The position numbers were made by a program, and so were the translations under genes. Positions 48,916 to 59,266 of a stretch of 64,000 nucleotides of DNA are shown one piece after another (the first letter of the stretch is position 1; each line of letters begins with the position of its first letter). Origin of the DNA: Thecamonas trahens ATCC 50062 (lineage: Eukaryota > Apusozoa > Apusomonadida > Apusomonadidae); contig NW_013657667.1 of assembly GCF_000142905.1 (NCBI RefSeq), positions 11,722 through 75,721 on the forward strand, in the 5' to 3' direction. The notes under the pieces are model-generated. The model worked only from the letters and a program-made list of their open reading frames with translations, made no database searches and was not told where the DNA came from.

Positions 48916-50937
48916 ATGGCAGCAACAAAGACGGAGGCCAAGTCCCCGGATGAAGTCATGCCCATGGGCGCCGAGTGTGTGGGCAGGCGAGTCCAGAGTC
49001 GCAAGAACGACTGGCGGGGTACCATCCGGTTCTTTGGAAAGGTCCCGCCCACGCCACGTACGCAACGAGTGGGCATAGGCATAGGCATGGGCAGGGGAGA
49101 GAAGAGGGAGGTGATGGAGGTGATGGAGGTGATGGAGATTGGGGAAGTGGTGAGACGGTGGACTGCCATGATCGCATCAGAGGGGGTCATCCTGATCCTG
49201 TCGGTGCTGCCGCTGAGGCTGGGGCTGGAGTCATAGTCGATGTAATGGTACTACCGCATGCAGTGTCGATCGCCGCGAGCTCTGTCATTGTCATGCTGCC
49301 GTGTGTAAGTACCATGGCCGCCATGGTGGCGTTCGTCGCGGCATGGGCGAACGATATTAACTCACACGCTGCTTGCAGACGACTGGTATGGCATCGAGTG
49401 GGATGACCCGTCTCGCGGGAAGCACTCGGGATGCCACGAGGGCGTCAAGTACTTTGATGTGGCACAGGACGGTGCAGGCTCGTTTGTCAAGGCCAGCAAG
49501 CTCGCGAGCAAGTTTGTCTTTGGCCGGTCGTTTGCCGATGCCTTTGCGGAGCGCTACGAACAGGCGCTTGATCACGCACCGGTCGAGCGGACCATCGATG
49601 AGGCTGTCAAGCCCGGCGATGACATGTCTATTTTGTCAACAACACGGGCGGTGGCTGTCGAGTTTGTTGGCGCAGCCAAGATATCCACTCGCCTCTCCAA
49701 GCTCGAGGCGCTCGACAAGGTTGGCCTCGTTCGCGAGCAGGTCGCAAGCGCCGGTGTGCTCGGTCACCTCGCCGGCCGGCTTGATGCCGTTCGAACCCTC
49801 GACCTCGCCTGTAATCTGCTCACCTCGTTTGACGACGTCGCTGCCATCGCCGCCATCCTCCCCGCCCTCGTCGAGCTCGGCGTCGCCGATAACCGCTTTG
49901 ACGAGTCGCGTGCCCACGCCGGCGATGCTATCCCGCTTCCCGGCCTCGAGATCTTGGTCGTCAACCGGTGTCGACTGGGCCTTGCTGCCGTCGCGCAGCT
50001 GGCTGCTCGCCACCAGATGGCATCACTCCGTGAGCTGCACATGGTCGAGTCCGGTCTGACCACGCTCGACGCAGACCTCGGTGGGCTCGGTGCCTCACTG
50101 CGGCTCCTCGACCTCTCGTACAATCCGCTGACATGGGCTGGCCTCGCCCCGGCGCTTCGCGCACTCCCACACCTCTCCACGCTCGTCCTCGCTCACACAG
50201 ACCTTGACAGTCTTGACCCGGCGCTCGGCGTCCTCCCGCCAATGCTCACCTCGCTCTCGCTGGCGTGGAGCAAGGTAGCGTCGCCGGATGTCCTTATTGT
50301 CCTTGCCGGCCTCGGCACCCTCACCCACCTCCGCCTTCACTCGACGCCGCTCGATGCCCTGCCGCTCGGTGACGCCGCGCTCTCGGTCCGGGTCCTGGTC
50401 CTGGCACTGATGCCGGGCCTCGAAGTCTTCAATGGCGGCTCGCGCATCTCCAACAAGGAGCGGAGCCAGGCCGAGCGGACCTTTGTCAAGTACGCCGACT
50501 CCCTTGTGGCATGCGAGCTCCGGTCGGCCTTTCTCGCCCGCGCCGGAGAGCTGGCCGCCAAGCATCCAGACGTGATCGAGGAGGCGGCCAAGGCCGCAAC
50601 TCTGCCGCCGGCGTCGATGCTCCCAACCGCAGGCTCCGGTCGTGCCGGCCTTACCCTCGTCTACGGTGAGGCAACCAAGAGTAAGCGGCTCAAACTCTCG
50701 ACCCAGATCGCCAAGCTGCGGACACTCATCGGCCGGCTCTTTACCGTCGCAGTCGTCGACCTCGAGGGCCTGCACCTGGTCTACTCGCACCCGTCAGCGC
50801 CGGGCGTCCACTATGCTCTCGACGACTCGCTCGTCGACCTCGGGTTCTACAACGTCGAGGACGGCGGAGTCATCGAGCTCTGCGAGGACGCGCCGATCGA
50901 GCAGGCGTACAGCATTCATTCCGGTGCGCTGGCATGA
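48916..50937 (+). CDS. TBCE: Tubulin-specific chaperone E, two exons
   Basis: TBCE binds alpha-tubulin and works with TBCD and TBCC to build the tubulin heterodimer. Exon 1 is 48916-49057 and exon 2 is 49379-50937; the intron (GTACGC...TTGCAG, 321 nt) splits the CAP-Gly domain. The joined sequence reads VGRRVQSRKNDWRGTIRFFG then DWYGIEWDDPSRGKHSGCHE, exactly the CAP-Gly order in this family (about residues 20-85). LRRs follow (about 110-330, RTLDLACNLLTSFDDVAAIA). The C-terminal ubiquitin-like domain (about 470-555) includes LKLSTQIAKLRTLIGRLF and LDDSLVDLGFYNVEDGGVIE. The spliced length of 566 aa is usual for the family. The stop is 9 bp from the stop of the convergent EF-hand gene. Confidence 0.95.
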
Positions 50938-50946
50938 GTGCCGCGC

Positions 50947-52779
50947 TCACGACTTGAGGTCCGAGAGCCAGAGCTCGGCGAGCCGGTTGTAGCGGTGGCT
51001 CGGCTCGCCGTCGTCGTCCTCGCGCGCCGTAAGCCCGTGCTCGTACTCGTAGTACACCCGCATGGCGTCGATAAACTCGTCACGCGTGATTGGATCGGTC
51101 GCCTTGATCCGGCTCGGCGTGGTCGGCCGCGGGCGACTCGGGTCCTCCGCCGCCAGCTCGCGCTCGCGCAGATACTCTTGCCGCTGCTGCTTGCGCATCC
51201 GCCGGTAGCGGACCCGCCGGATGAGCTCCCACAGTCGCGGGTACTGCTCCACCGTGTCGTCGATGAGCGATCGCAGCTCTGAGATCGAGATCCGACCGTC
51301 GTGGTCCGAGTCAAACAGGTTGAAGATGGCGCTGACCTCGCTCCGCTCGCTAGTCGAGAGTTCGTACAGCCGCTCGCCACCGCCGCCGCCGCCACCGCCA
51401 CCACCACCATCGCCGACAACCGGGTCGCCGCCGCCAGCGGTGGCCTTGGCCTTCCCCGCGGCTCGCCGACGAGTCCCGTGCTTGCTTCCGCTAGCACCGC
51501 GCCACCGCGACTCGTTGGCGCGCTGCTCCTCCTTGACCGACTCGGCGTACGTGTCCTGCACATACTTGAGCTTCTTGTCCCAGTGGTCCCACGGCAGCGG
51601 AATCGGCTTAAACCGCATCTTCTTGGCATCGTACTCGCGGCGCTGCGATCCAACGTCCGGGTACGAGACTGGAAAGTCGTAGTTCTTGGCGTAGAACCGC
51701 CACGGCTTGCGGTTCGGCCCGGTCACCGACTCTGGCCCATAGTCGACCGACGCGTGCATAACCTGGTCGACCGCCATCCGCCGAACCGACCGCCGCGCCT
51801 TGGCCTCCACATCCGCGCGATGCGAGTGGTATGCTGCCCGCTTGCGTCCAAGCTCGCGCTCGCGCTGCGCCAGCCGAAACTGCCGCTGCCGGAGCTGCGT
51901 CACAAAGTCAGTGTCGTCAAAGTCGAGGCCGGCAAACTCAGCGTCTACCTCGTCCTCCACTCGCCGCAGCATTTCTTCCGCGAGGAGCTCATCGTCGTCG
52001 TCGTCGCCAGCCCCACCCTGCCCCTCACCCTCGCCGCCGCCATCAGACGTCATCGACCGCTCCATTGTCGCCCCCAGCGAAGCCACAGAGTCGCCAAACC
52101 GTAGCCCTGGCTCGCCGCCCGAGCCCGAAGCCTGTCGCACAAACGAGACCCGCGGCGCCCGGACCTCGTCTGGCGGGAGCGCAAAGCCAAACATCGCCAC
52201 GTAGTTATCATCACCGTCGCTCTCGCCCCAAACACCGCTGAGCTCATGCTCATCCGCCACGCCGCCAAGACCCGGGCCTGCGGGACCAGGATCGGCTGCA
52301 GCCACATTATGCATGGCCTCGACCAGCTTGCGATAAATGGCCGACGAAGCGTCCGCCGATCCGCCATGCCCGCTCGAGCTGCCCCCACCCGCCGCCAGAG
52401 ACGTCGGAACTGGCGGTGGGCCAGGAGCTCCTGCAGCTCCCGCAGCGCTCGAAGCGCCCGCAACGCCTTGCCTGCCCTCGCCGGACCGACGACCCGAGCC
52501 ATAACCTTGTCTTGTTCTCCCCTTGCCCGATCTTGTCCGTGACCTCTCCAGAGCCTCCCATGCCTCCCTCGATGCTGCCCGCTTCGCCGCCCGTCCCGCC
52601 AGCCGCTCCCGGTGCCGAGCTGTGGCCCTGTGCTTGTACGGGTCGACCACCGTCACGGCATCCTCGTCGAGAGGAACCAGCTCGAGGGGAGCATTCCAGT
52701 TACGGTCGGCAATAGCAGGTGCACCGGCTGTAGCCGTCGTCGTCGTTGTCGTCGTCGTCGCTGGTCGTGGGCGCGACAT
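50947..52779 (-). CDS. EF-hand protein of unknown function
   Basis: I do not recognise a named family. The 610-aa product has a Thr/Arg-rich N-terminus, Gly/Ser/Ala-rich linkers and an acidic stretch (DDDDDELLAEEMLRRVEDEV, about 270). A basic helical region follows (about 310-420) with a conserved-looking block (VTGPNRKPWRFYAKNYDF and WDHWDKKLKYVQDTYAESVK). One EF-hand (about 484-510) has a good calcium loop, DSDHDGRISISE. A second hand further on (DPITRDEFIDAMRVYYEYEH) lacks a full loop. The part before the EF-hand is separated by a poly-Gly tract (51372-51412). Calcium sensing is likely; partner unknown. Confidence 0.8.
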   Translation of the reverse strand: MSRPRPATTTTTTTTATAGAPAIADRNWNAPLELVPLDEDAVTVVDPYKHRATARHRERLAGRAAKRAASREAWEALERSRTRSGKGRTRQGYGSGRRSGEGRQGVAGASSAAGAAGAPGPPPVPTSLAAGGGSSSGHGGSADASSAIYRKLVEAMHNVAAADPGPAGPGLGGVADEHELSGVWGESDGDDNYVAMFGFALPPDEVRAPRVSFVRQASGSGGEPGLRFGDSVASLGATMERSMTSDGGGEGEGQGGAGDDDDDELLAEEMLRRVEDEVDAEFAGLDFDDTDFVTQLRQRQFRLAQRERELGRKRAAYHSHRADVEAKARRSVRRMAVDQVMHASVDYGPESVTGPNRKPWRFYAKNYDFPVSYPDVGSQRREYDAKKMRFKPIPLPWDHWDKKLKYVQDTYAESVKEEQRANESRWRGASGSKHGTRRRAAGKAKATAGGGDPVVGDGGGGGGGGGGGERLYELSTSERSEVSAIFNLFDSDHDGRISISELRSLIDDTVEQYPRLWELIRRVRYRRMRKQQRQEYLRERELAAEDPSRPRPTTPSRIKATDPITRDEFIDAMRVYYEYEHGLTAREDDDGEPSHRYNRLAELWLSDLKS

Positions 52780-53397
52780 GCCGGCAGAGTCGCGTGTTGT
52801 CCCCCCCCTCGCCGCTGCGCCAACGGGTCAGCTGCGCCGCCGACCAACATTCGGCTGTTCGGCCTTGACCCGGCACTGGGCTGTCACGGCGGTGACAAGA
52901 AAAATCACGGTGATGGGCTGTCCCCAAAACGAATCGGTCGCCGCTCGCTGGTCGGATCATCCCATGATCGACCGGCGTACGACGCTGCCTCGCGCTGGTA
53001 GCTACCGCTTTGGGCTTGGGCTGTGGACTTGTGATGTGGGCACCCGCTGTAGTGGCTCGAGTGCTCGGAAGAAAGATGATCGCTGTCCAAGCGCTGGTGC
53101 AGACCGCAACAATTATCCGTCGGTACTCGGCACATCAAGACCGGCAACGACAACAGCACGCTGGATCACCATGCGCCTCCAGTGCCAAGCCATCCAAGCC
53201 ACGACTCTTTCTCGCTCGCCTCTCCCTATCGCCAGGACGCAGCCTCCCGCCATCGCCTGCTCGCGCCCGCCGCCAAATTGTTCGCCAGCGGAACGCGCCG
53301 AAGCGGCGGCCCGTCACCCAGCCACCGACCCAGCTCGCGGACGCCGTTCCTATCCAGAACCCAAGGTGGGCAGACGTGACTCGGCCCATACTCGGCA
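52780..53397. other. Divergent intergenic region
   Basis: No gene is supported on either strand. This region should contain the promoters of the EF-hand gene (-) and the NT-C2 membrane gene (+). Its composition is less C-rich than other leaders. Confidence 0.5.
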
Positions 53398-55644
53398 GTG
53401 ATGTTTAACCGGCTGCGACGACGTGGTAAACGGGCGCACAAGTTTGTATTCCTTCTCACGGTCCACTCTGCCGAGGTCAAACGTGCTGCGCTGTCTGAGG
53501 GCTGGGAAGCCGAGGCCCGCGGCTTTGTGGCGAGATGGACGCATGGGGGACATGAAGCACGGACGAGTACAGCTGTTCTTGAACGGGGAGAAGTAGTGTG
53601 GGATGAAGAGCTGTCGATGACGGGCCGTTTGTACAAGCGGAGGGATGGCGATGACTACGATGACAAGCAATACAAGCTGAGATTGATTGAGGATGGCAAG
53701 CGATCGCACACAAGAGCCGTCCTCGTCCTCAACTTTGCCGACTTTGTCGCCGCTTCGCCTGTCCGTGGCGGCTTCCGTCATCGTGTCTTTCTTATGGACG
53801 CAGACGCCAAGCGAGTCGCGCACTGCTCCATCAACATCTCGCTCTCTTGGCAGCGCATCTCCAAGGAGACCGGATCGCCGCTCGCCGACAACGTGCTCGA
53901 CGAGACCACTACTTCGCTGACCCCCGGTGACCTCTCCGCCATGAACTCATCCGAGGACGAGACCTCTGACGGCTCATCCGCTGTCCCGCATGACTTTCCG
54001 CCTCACCATCTCGAGTCTGACGACGGCGGGATCGACGGCCTTCGTCGGAGCTCGTCGCGCCACCGCCACCACCACCATCGCCACTACCACCGCTCGCGGC
54101 GGAGCTCGTCAGCGACGGTGGCGGCGGCGGCGGCAGAATCTAGTGAGCTGCTGGATCTGGCTGGCCTCTCGCCGGCCGACCGCGCCGCGGCCATCGAGGC
54201 TCGCGCTGCCCGCGCCGCCCGCCACCGCCGCGCCGATCAGTCGTGGGTCGAGGGCATCGTCGCCGCCGCCATGTACGCACTGGCCCTGCCGCTGACGGCA
54301 GCGAGCCTGGCTGCCTGGTTTGTAGCCCTCCGCCCGGCGCCACGCACTCTTGCCGGCGCGCCAATGCGCGCACTCGCCGCGCTCAGCTGGTGCCTCATTG
54401 CCTTTGTCTGGCTCCGCGTCCTGGTGCTCGCCATCGGCACGCTCGCAACGCCGAGCTCGGTTGTCTGGTGGGTGCTCTCGCTCCTTGTAGGCACGCTGCT
54501 TGTTGGACGAGGCGCCGCCGCTGGCGCCGATGGCCCATACGACGTCTTGGGCCTGCCCAACATCCGCCCACGTGAGTTTGCACCCGAGCTCGGCTCGGCG
54601 ATCCTCCTTGACACTCTTGCGGTCGTTGGCACCGTGTACGTGGCCGCAACTCTGACTCGCGCCCCTGCGCTTCTCGCTCTTGTCACCGCGCCGCCGACAG
54701 AGCCGGACTCGCTGCACTGCGCGATCGAAGTCTTGGTACTCGTCGGCGAGGCGACGCTCAATCTGACGGCACTGCCGCTGTGGGGCATGCTCCTTGCTGC
54801 GCCGTGGCGACTCGGAAGCCTCAAACTGAATGACGGTGCGGGTGCTGCAGCCGCTGCGCTTCTTGCCGGTGCCCTCGATTGGATCTTGCTCGTGGCTGCC
54901 GGTCTGGCGTCGGCAGTCTCGCTCTCGCTCCCTCGCTGGGTGAGGGAGCTGCGCGCAGCTCAAGACGCCGACGGGCGGCAGGCCGTGTGCGTCGAGTATG
55001 TACAACGCGCCGCGACTCGCGTTTACGCTGCTCTTGTGACCTCGAACCCAGTCGGGCGAGGCGTGGTGGGAGCTGTTGCGACCTGTGCCCAGCTCGTCAT
55101 CACCGGCGTCAACGCCGTTGCCGGCCTCATTGCAGATGCCGCCGGTAGCTCTGCCGCTGCTGCCGCTGGGGGTCTCTCTGGCTCGGGCGCGGTGCTGGCA
55201 AGCGCCGCGCTGGCGAGTCTCGCATGGGCCGGGCCGGCTGCGCTCGTGCTCATGCTCTCTACCGCCGCATGGGCGGCGTCGTGCGCCGTGGCGCCGCTAG
55301 CTGCCGGCGCGAGCGTGGCCAAGGACGGCGCGACGGCAGGCGCCGCGACTGTCGCCGACCTCATCGAGCCCGTCGTCGACACCTGGCTCGCGGTATTGCG
55401 CGGCGGCGTCGGCCTCGCGCGCAGCATTGGAGTGCGCGGCTCGGTCCTTGTCGCGCAGCTGGCGCTTGTCGTCGTCGTTGGCGTGTGGCTCGCCCTCCCG
55501 CTCATCGGCGCAAGCGCGATTCTCCCGGGCTCGAGCATCGTCGCCGCCGCCAGTGTCATTGCCACCACCGCTCTCCTCCGCCGCGCCCCGGCCGAGATCG
55601 AGACTGCGTGGCACGAGTCGTCGGCGATGAGCGGGCGAGCGTAG
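53398..55644 (+). CDS. NT-C2 domain fused to a polytopic membrane domain
   Basis: The 748-aa product starts with an NT-type C2 domain (about 10-165): KFVFLLTVHSAEVKRAALSE, GFVARWTHGGHEARTSTAVL, VVWDEELSMTGRLYKRRDGD, LVLNFADFVAAS and HCSINISLSWQRI. It is followed by an acidic linker, a His-rich stretch (RHRHHHHRHYHRSRR) and then several long Ala/Leu/Val-rich hydrophobic segments (about 285-735), probably eight or more membrane helices. NT-C2 domains are usually soluble and precede coiled coils, as in the other NT-C2 gene of this window. The membrane part has no transporter or channel motif that I recognise. Anchoring of a lipid-binding C2 next to a membrane domain suggests a contact-site or trafficking role, by inference. 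Single exon. Confidence 0.8.
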   Translation: MMFNRLRRRGKRAHKFVFLLTVHSAEVKRAALSEGWEAEARGFVARWTHGGHEARTSTAVLERGEVVWDEELSMTGRLYKRRDGDDYDDKQYKLRLIEDGKRSHTRAVLVLNFADFVAASPVRGGFRHRVFLMDADAKRVAHCSINISLSWQRISKETGSPLADNVLDETTTSLTPGDLSAMNSSEDETSDGSSAVPHDFPPHHLESDDGGIDGLRRSSSRHRHHHHRHYHRSRRSSSATVAAAAAESSELLDLAGLSPADRAAAIEARAARAARHRRADQSWVEGIVAAAMYALALPLTAASLAAWFVALRPAPRTLAGAPMRALAALSWCLIAFVWLRVLVLAIGTLATPSSVVWWVLSLLVGTLLVGRGAAAGADGPYDVLGLPNIRPREFAPELGSAILLDTLAVVGTVYVAATLTRAPALLALVTAPPTEPDSLHCAIEVLVLVGEATLNLTALPLWGMLLAAPWRLGSLKLNDGAGAAAAALLAGALDWILLVAAGLASAVSLSLPRWVRELRAAQDADGRQAVCVEYVQRAATRVYAALVTSNPVGRGVVGAVATCAQLVITGVNAVAGLIADAAGSSAAAAAGGLSGSGAVLASAALASLAWAGPAALVLMLSTAAWAASCAVAPLAAGASVAKDGATAGAATVADLIEPVVDTWLAVLRGGVGLARSIGVRGSVLVAQLALVVVVGVWLALPLIGASAILPGSSIVAAASVIATTALLRRAPAEIETAWHESSAMSGRA

Positions 55645-55708
55645 CCGGCTGCTTCAACAGCCGCTCTCTGTCTGCGCAGTGCAGTACAGTCGCGGCCAAT
55701 AGAGCCGC

Positions 55709-56700
55709 TCAGCGGTTGCGCGAGACTGCCGCAGCCAGAGCTGCAGCCAGATCGCGAGCCTGGCTAAACGCCATCCGGGGGAGGACGGTGATGTTGGCAA
55801 GCAAGTTTGCCGCGAGGTCGCCCGACGCAAAGTACCGCCCAAAAAACTGCAGGGCGCGGAGCTGCGAGTCCAAGACGGCACCAGCGCGGGCTGCGATTCG
55901 TGCGCCAGTCGCCTTGTACACATTGTACCAGTCTTCAGATTGGTACGGCGTGCCTCGGATGTCGCGAGCCAAAAGCGCTTCCTTGGTCGGGAAGCGGGCC
56001 CGCAGCTCCCGCCGCTTGCGCCCGAGCCGGGTGAGCATGACCGAGAGCTTGCGCGAGAGCAGAAAGTCTTCGATGAGGCCGAAGAGTGCGTCCGATGGCA
56101 CCCATGCAGCCTTGGGCACAAAGACAAACTCCGGCAGGCCGTGGAGCGAGCGGGCAGGATCGGCCATGCTGTGATCCGAGTTGACCCTCAGCCGCGGCGG
56201 GCCGTGGCGGGCAAGCAGCTGTGCGTGGGCGCGCGATCCCCATGAGACAACGTGAAAGGTGACCCACATCGGCGACTCAAAGTGCTCAAACGAGTGGATG
56301 ATCGAGACGTTGCGGAGAGTGTGCCGGGCGTACGGCTCGGGAAGACCTGGCTCGCCGAGAAGGCTCGCCTCGGGCGCCGCCGTGTACGCCTTTCTCCGCC
56401 AGCCCAAGCAGATCGAGGCATCGGACCATCGGATGACCAAGCCCACAGAGGTATCACTCTCCAGCACCATGGCAGGCAGCAGGAACTCGTGTGCCACAAA
56501 GGACAGTGCCTCAAGACCTTCATGAATCCGAGGGATGGAGGCGAGGAGCGGGCCGGTCTGACGCCACATGCCCGCCGCACGGACGTGGCCATCGCTCGGG
56601 AAGGCCAAGTGGAGGAACTCGAGGTGGAGGAGCCGAGACGGTACCGCATACTCGCCCGTCCGTGTGAACCGGAGCGTGGGGAGAGTCCGGGCGTTGCCAT
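55709..56700 (-). CDS. Unknown conserved-looking protein (frameshifted near start)
   Basis: I do not recognise this. The main frame (to the stop at 55709) reads as a globular protein, with VAHEFLLPAMVLESDTSVGL, HTLRNVSIIHSFEHFESPMW, DWYNVYKATGARIAARAG and a C-terminal helix LAANLLANITVLPRM. It stays open upstream (RTGEYAVPSRLLHLEFLHLA) but has no ATG there. An ATG at 56700 opens in another frame (MATPGL). One extra base at the GGGG run 56678-56681 (CCCC in sense) joins them to a 330-aa protein. No signal peptide, membrane helix or known motif is visible. It lies between the NT-C2 membrane gene (convergent, 64 bp away) and the aminotransferase gene upstream on the same strand. Confidence 0.65.
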
Positions 56701-56814
56701 GGAGGTGAGCGGGCGCGAGTGAGGTGGCTGTGGGAAGGAGGGGACGGGCGGTGCGACCATGGCCGCCACTGGCCGCGGCTGAGAGCGGCTGACTACCGGG
56801 CCGACGCTCGGTTT

Positions 56815-58608
56815 TTACTTAAACTGGATCGGCGTGAACGTCTGCTCGGGCACAAACTGCATGGGCTCGCCGCGGAGCATCCGCGATGCGTCCGACGGGC
56901 GGACAAACCAGCGGTACGGCGACTGGAAGACCGGGTGCTCTTCCTCCTCAATGACCGGCGGCTCGGCCTCGATCTCAGCGAGGACCTTGCGGGCGTGCTT
57001 AAGGTACGACGCCCGGGCCGCCGCGAGCTCGCCTGGCGCGACCTTGCCGGTGTGGATCTCGGGCGCGTGCGACATGCAGCCAGCGTCATACGAGATGTCG
57101 CGGAGCGTCCGCATGCGGTTGCTGAAGCCGACATGGACCCAGTCAGAGCCGTTGACAATCTCGTACACGGTGAGGAACTTGTACCCGTGCTCGGCCACAA
57201 AGGCCAGCGCGTCGAGCATGTACTTGACGTCTTCGGCGTTGAAAAAGTAGGCAAGGCCAAACCGCGAAAAGCCGGGCTTGACAATCGCCGAGTCATCGTC
57301 GAGCGACATGGCCTCAAAGAACGCCTGGATCTCTGCCCGCGTCAGCTGGAGGAGGTATGCGCCGAGCGGGCCGGCGCATGCGCATCCGCCACGCGTCTGA
57401 ATACCAAACAGATCGTTGAGGAGGACTGAGACAAAGTTGTGGTGGAGGTACAGGTTCGGATGGTCGTCGGGCCCGGCGTCGGGCACGGACGACTCGGACG
57501 TACCGGCGCCTGAGAGAGCCGACCGCGCCGAGTCGAGGTGAGTGTGCCACGGAACAGAGATGAGGAACGAGAAAATGGTCAGGTGCTCTGCTGACGACGC
57601 TCCCAGAATGTGCACGTTGTCCATGGCTCTGAACGCCTTGCGCGCCTTGGCAAGGTACTTGGCCTCGCGCGCGTGGATCGCTGCAGGCGTCACCGCTGCC
57701 TTGAGCTGGAACACAAGTCCGGCCCGGATGGCGCCGAGAATGTCCGGCGTGCCACCCTCCTCGCGGTACACCACAGCCTCGAGGTACGCATGGTCGTCGG
57801 CCGTCACCCAAAACACCGTTCCGCCACCTGGGTCCGCGCACGACTTGGAGCCAAACAGCTTCTTCTTGGCCACAAGCACGCCCGGCGTCCCCGGCCCGCC
57901 CACAAACTTGTGGGTCGAGATGAACACAGCATCCTTGTCGGACACGTCGATGTCGACATACGGCGCCGCCGCAGCGTAGTCAAACATGACCAGTGCCCCG
58001 TACTCGCGGAGAACCTCGGTAATCGCCTTGGTGTTCGTCATCCGGCCGGTCACGTTCGAGCCTGCGGAGAAAGATCCGATGAGCAGCTCGGTCCGCGATG
58101 CGTACAATTCCAACTTCTCGGCGAGCTCGTCCATGTCCGGCTCGCCAAACTCGTCGAGCCCGATGAGGACAACGTGCGCCCCGGACTCGCGCCACGGCAG
58201 CAAGTTCGAGTGGTGCTCCATGAGCGAGGTAAAGACCACAGCTTGGTACGAGTCCTGCAGCTCCATGCTCTTGGTCTCGTTCCACGCGCAGTGCGACGGC
58301 TCGAGCCCTAGCACGCGCGCCACCTTGAGAATCGCGCCTGTTGAGCCCGAGCCGGTGAAGAGGACCACGTCCTCGCACGCCGAACCGTGCACCGCCTCCA
58401 GAATAATCGACCGCGCGTCCGCCATAAACGATGATGTTTGCATCGACGTAGCCGTGTTGGACGAGTGCGTGTTGCCGTACAGCGGGAGCACCTCGTTTCG
58501 CATGTAGTGTTCGATAAACTGCAGCGACCGCCCCGACGCCGTGTAGTCGGCATAGAGCATGACCCGATCGCCAAACGGCGTCGTCACAATCTGGTTGCAT
58601 CCAATCAC
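56815..58608 (-). CDS. Class V aminotransferase (cysteine desulfurase-like), copy 1
   Basis: A PLP-dependent fold-type I enzyme of about 600 aa. It has LYADYTASGRSLQFIEHYM near the start, LFTGSGSTGAILKVARVLGL (phosphate-binding loop), MEHHSNLLPWR, LVMFDYAAAAPYVDIDVS (Asp for the pyridine N), and ISTHKFVGGPGTPGVLVAKK with the Schiff-base Lys at about 234. The motif RGGCACAGPL (about 410) matches the RxGxxCAxPL active-site Cys of SufS-type desulfurases. It is longer than SufS (about 400 aa) because of a C-terminal extension rich in Glu/Pro. The reaction may be desulfuration or lyase chemistry. There is no ATG at the 5' end: the frame begins GTG ATT after GATGCAG, which looks like an acceptor site. 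A short upstream exon is expected, as the paralog's start implies, but I could not place it. Confidence 0.87.
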   Translation of the reverse strand: MIGCNQIVTTPFGDRVMLYADYTASGRSLQFIEHYMRNEVLPLYGNTHSSNTATSMQTSSFMADARSIILEAVHGSACEDVVLFTGSGSTGAILKVARVLGLEPSHCAWNETKSMELQDSYQAVVFTSLMEHHSNLLPWRESGAHVVLIGLDEFGEPDMDELAEKLELYASRTELLIGSFSAGSNVTGRMTNTKAITEVLREYGALVMFDYAAAAPYVDIDVSDKDAVFISTHKFVGGPGTPGVLVAKKKLFGSKSCADPGGGTVFWVTADDHAYLEAVVYREEGGTPDILGAIRAGLVFQLKAAVTPAAIHAREAKYLAKARKAFRAMDNVHILGASSAEHLTIFSFLISVPWHTHLDSARSALSGAGTSESSVPDAGPDDHPNLYLHHNFVSVLLNDLFGIQTRGGCACAGPLGAYLLQLTRAEIQAFFEAMSLDDDSAIVKPGFSRFGLAYFFNAEDVKYMLDALAFVAEHGYKFLTVYEIVNGSDWVHVGFSNRMRTLRDISYDAGCMSHAPEIHTGKVAPGELAAARASYLKHARKVLAEIEAEPPVIEEEEHPVFQSPYRWFVRPSDASRMLRGEPMQFVPEQTFTPIQFK

Positions 58609-59266
58609 TGCATCCTATTCCCGCCAATAGCCGCCCGCCACAGCCACATCGCCGCCACCGCCACATCACCGCCACATCGCCACCGCGTCACCCCGCCACC
58701 CCCCCCCCCCCCGCGGCCACGGAATATCCACCCCGTCCGTCCGCCACAGTCCGCCACCACCATTCCCACCCACCCAATGTAAACATATACAACGTCTTCG
58801 TGTGAGTCTGGTCTTTGTGTGCTTCCCCCCTCTCCCATGCGACCCTCCAGCCGGCCTTGCCCGGGGGGGGGGGAGGGGGGAAGGGCGGGGACGATCATGA
58901 TCGTGATCACCGCCACACGGCGGGGATCAAAGGCGGGGGAGGGGGGAGGGGGAGGGGGCCCGTTGAGAGGGCAACAGTCATGGCAGGGCGATGGCCAGGA
59001 AGCGTACGTGGATGTACTCGAGAATGTCTTGACCTTGGCAAATAGCCCCCGAGTTGGCATTGTTGCCAGAGCTACACAGCTTGGAAACAGCCTTGCCCAT
59101 GTTCGACACAAGTAGAGCGGTGAGTGTGGGCGACGTGTCGCAGCTTTCGGTGGCGCGTCGCAGCGGTCGCCCGCCTCGACCTGCCGACCTGTCACTTGCT
59201 TGACAACGTAGACCACCGCAGGGATTTGCCATCAACAGGCGTGGCGCCATACAGGCAGCTGCTGAT
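58609..59266. other. Intergenic, possible 5' exon of aminotransferase copy 1
   Basis: No gene is resolved. It contains a C-rich run (about 58698-58713), a G-rich tract (58861-58960) and GCCACCACC-type repeats near 58640-58690. A short first exon of the minus-strand aminotransferase probably lies here. Confidence 0.4.
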
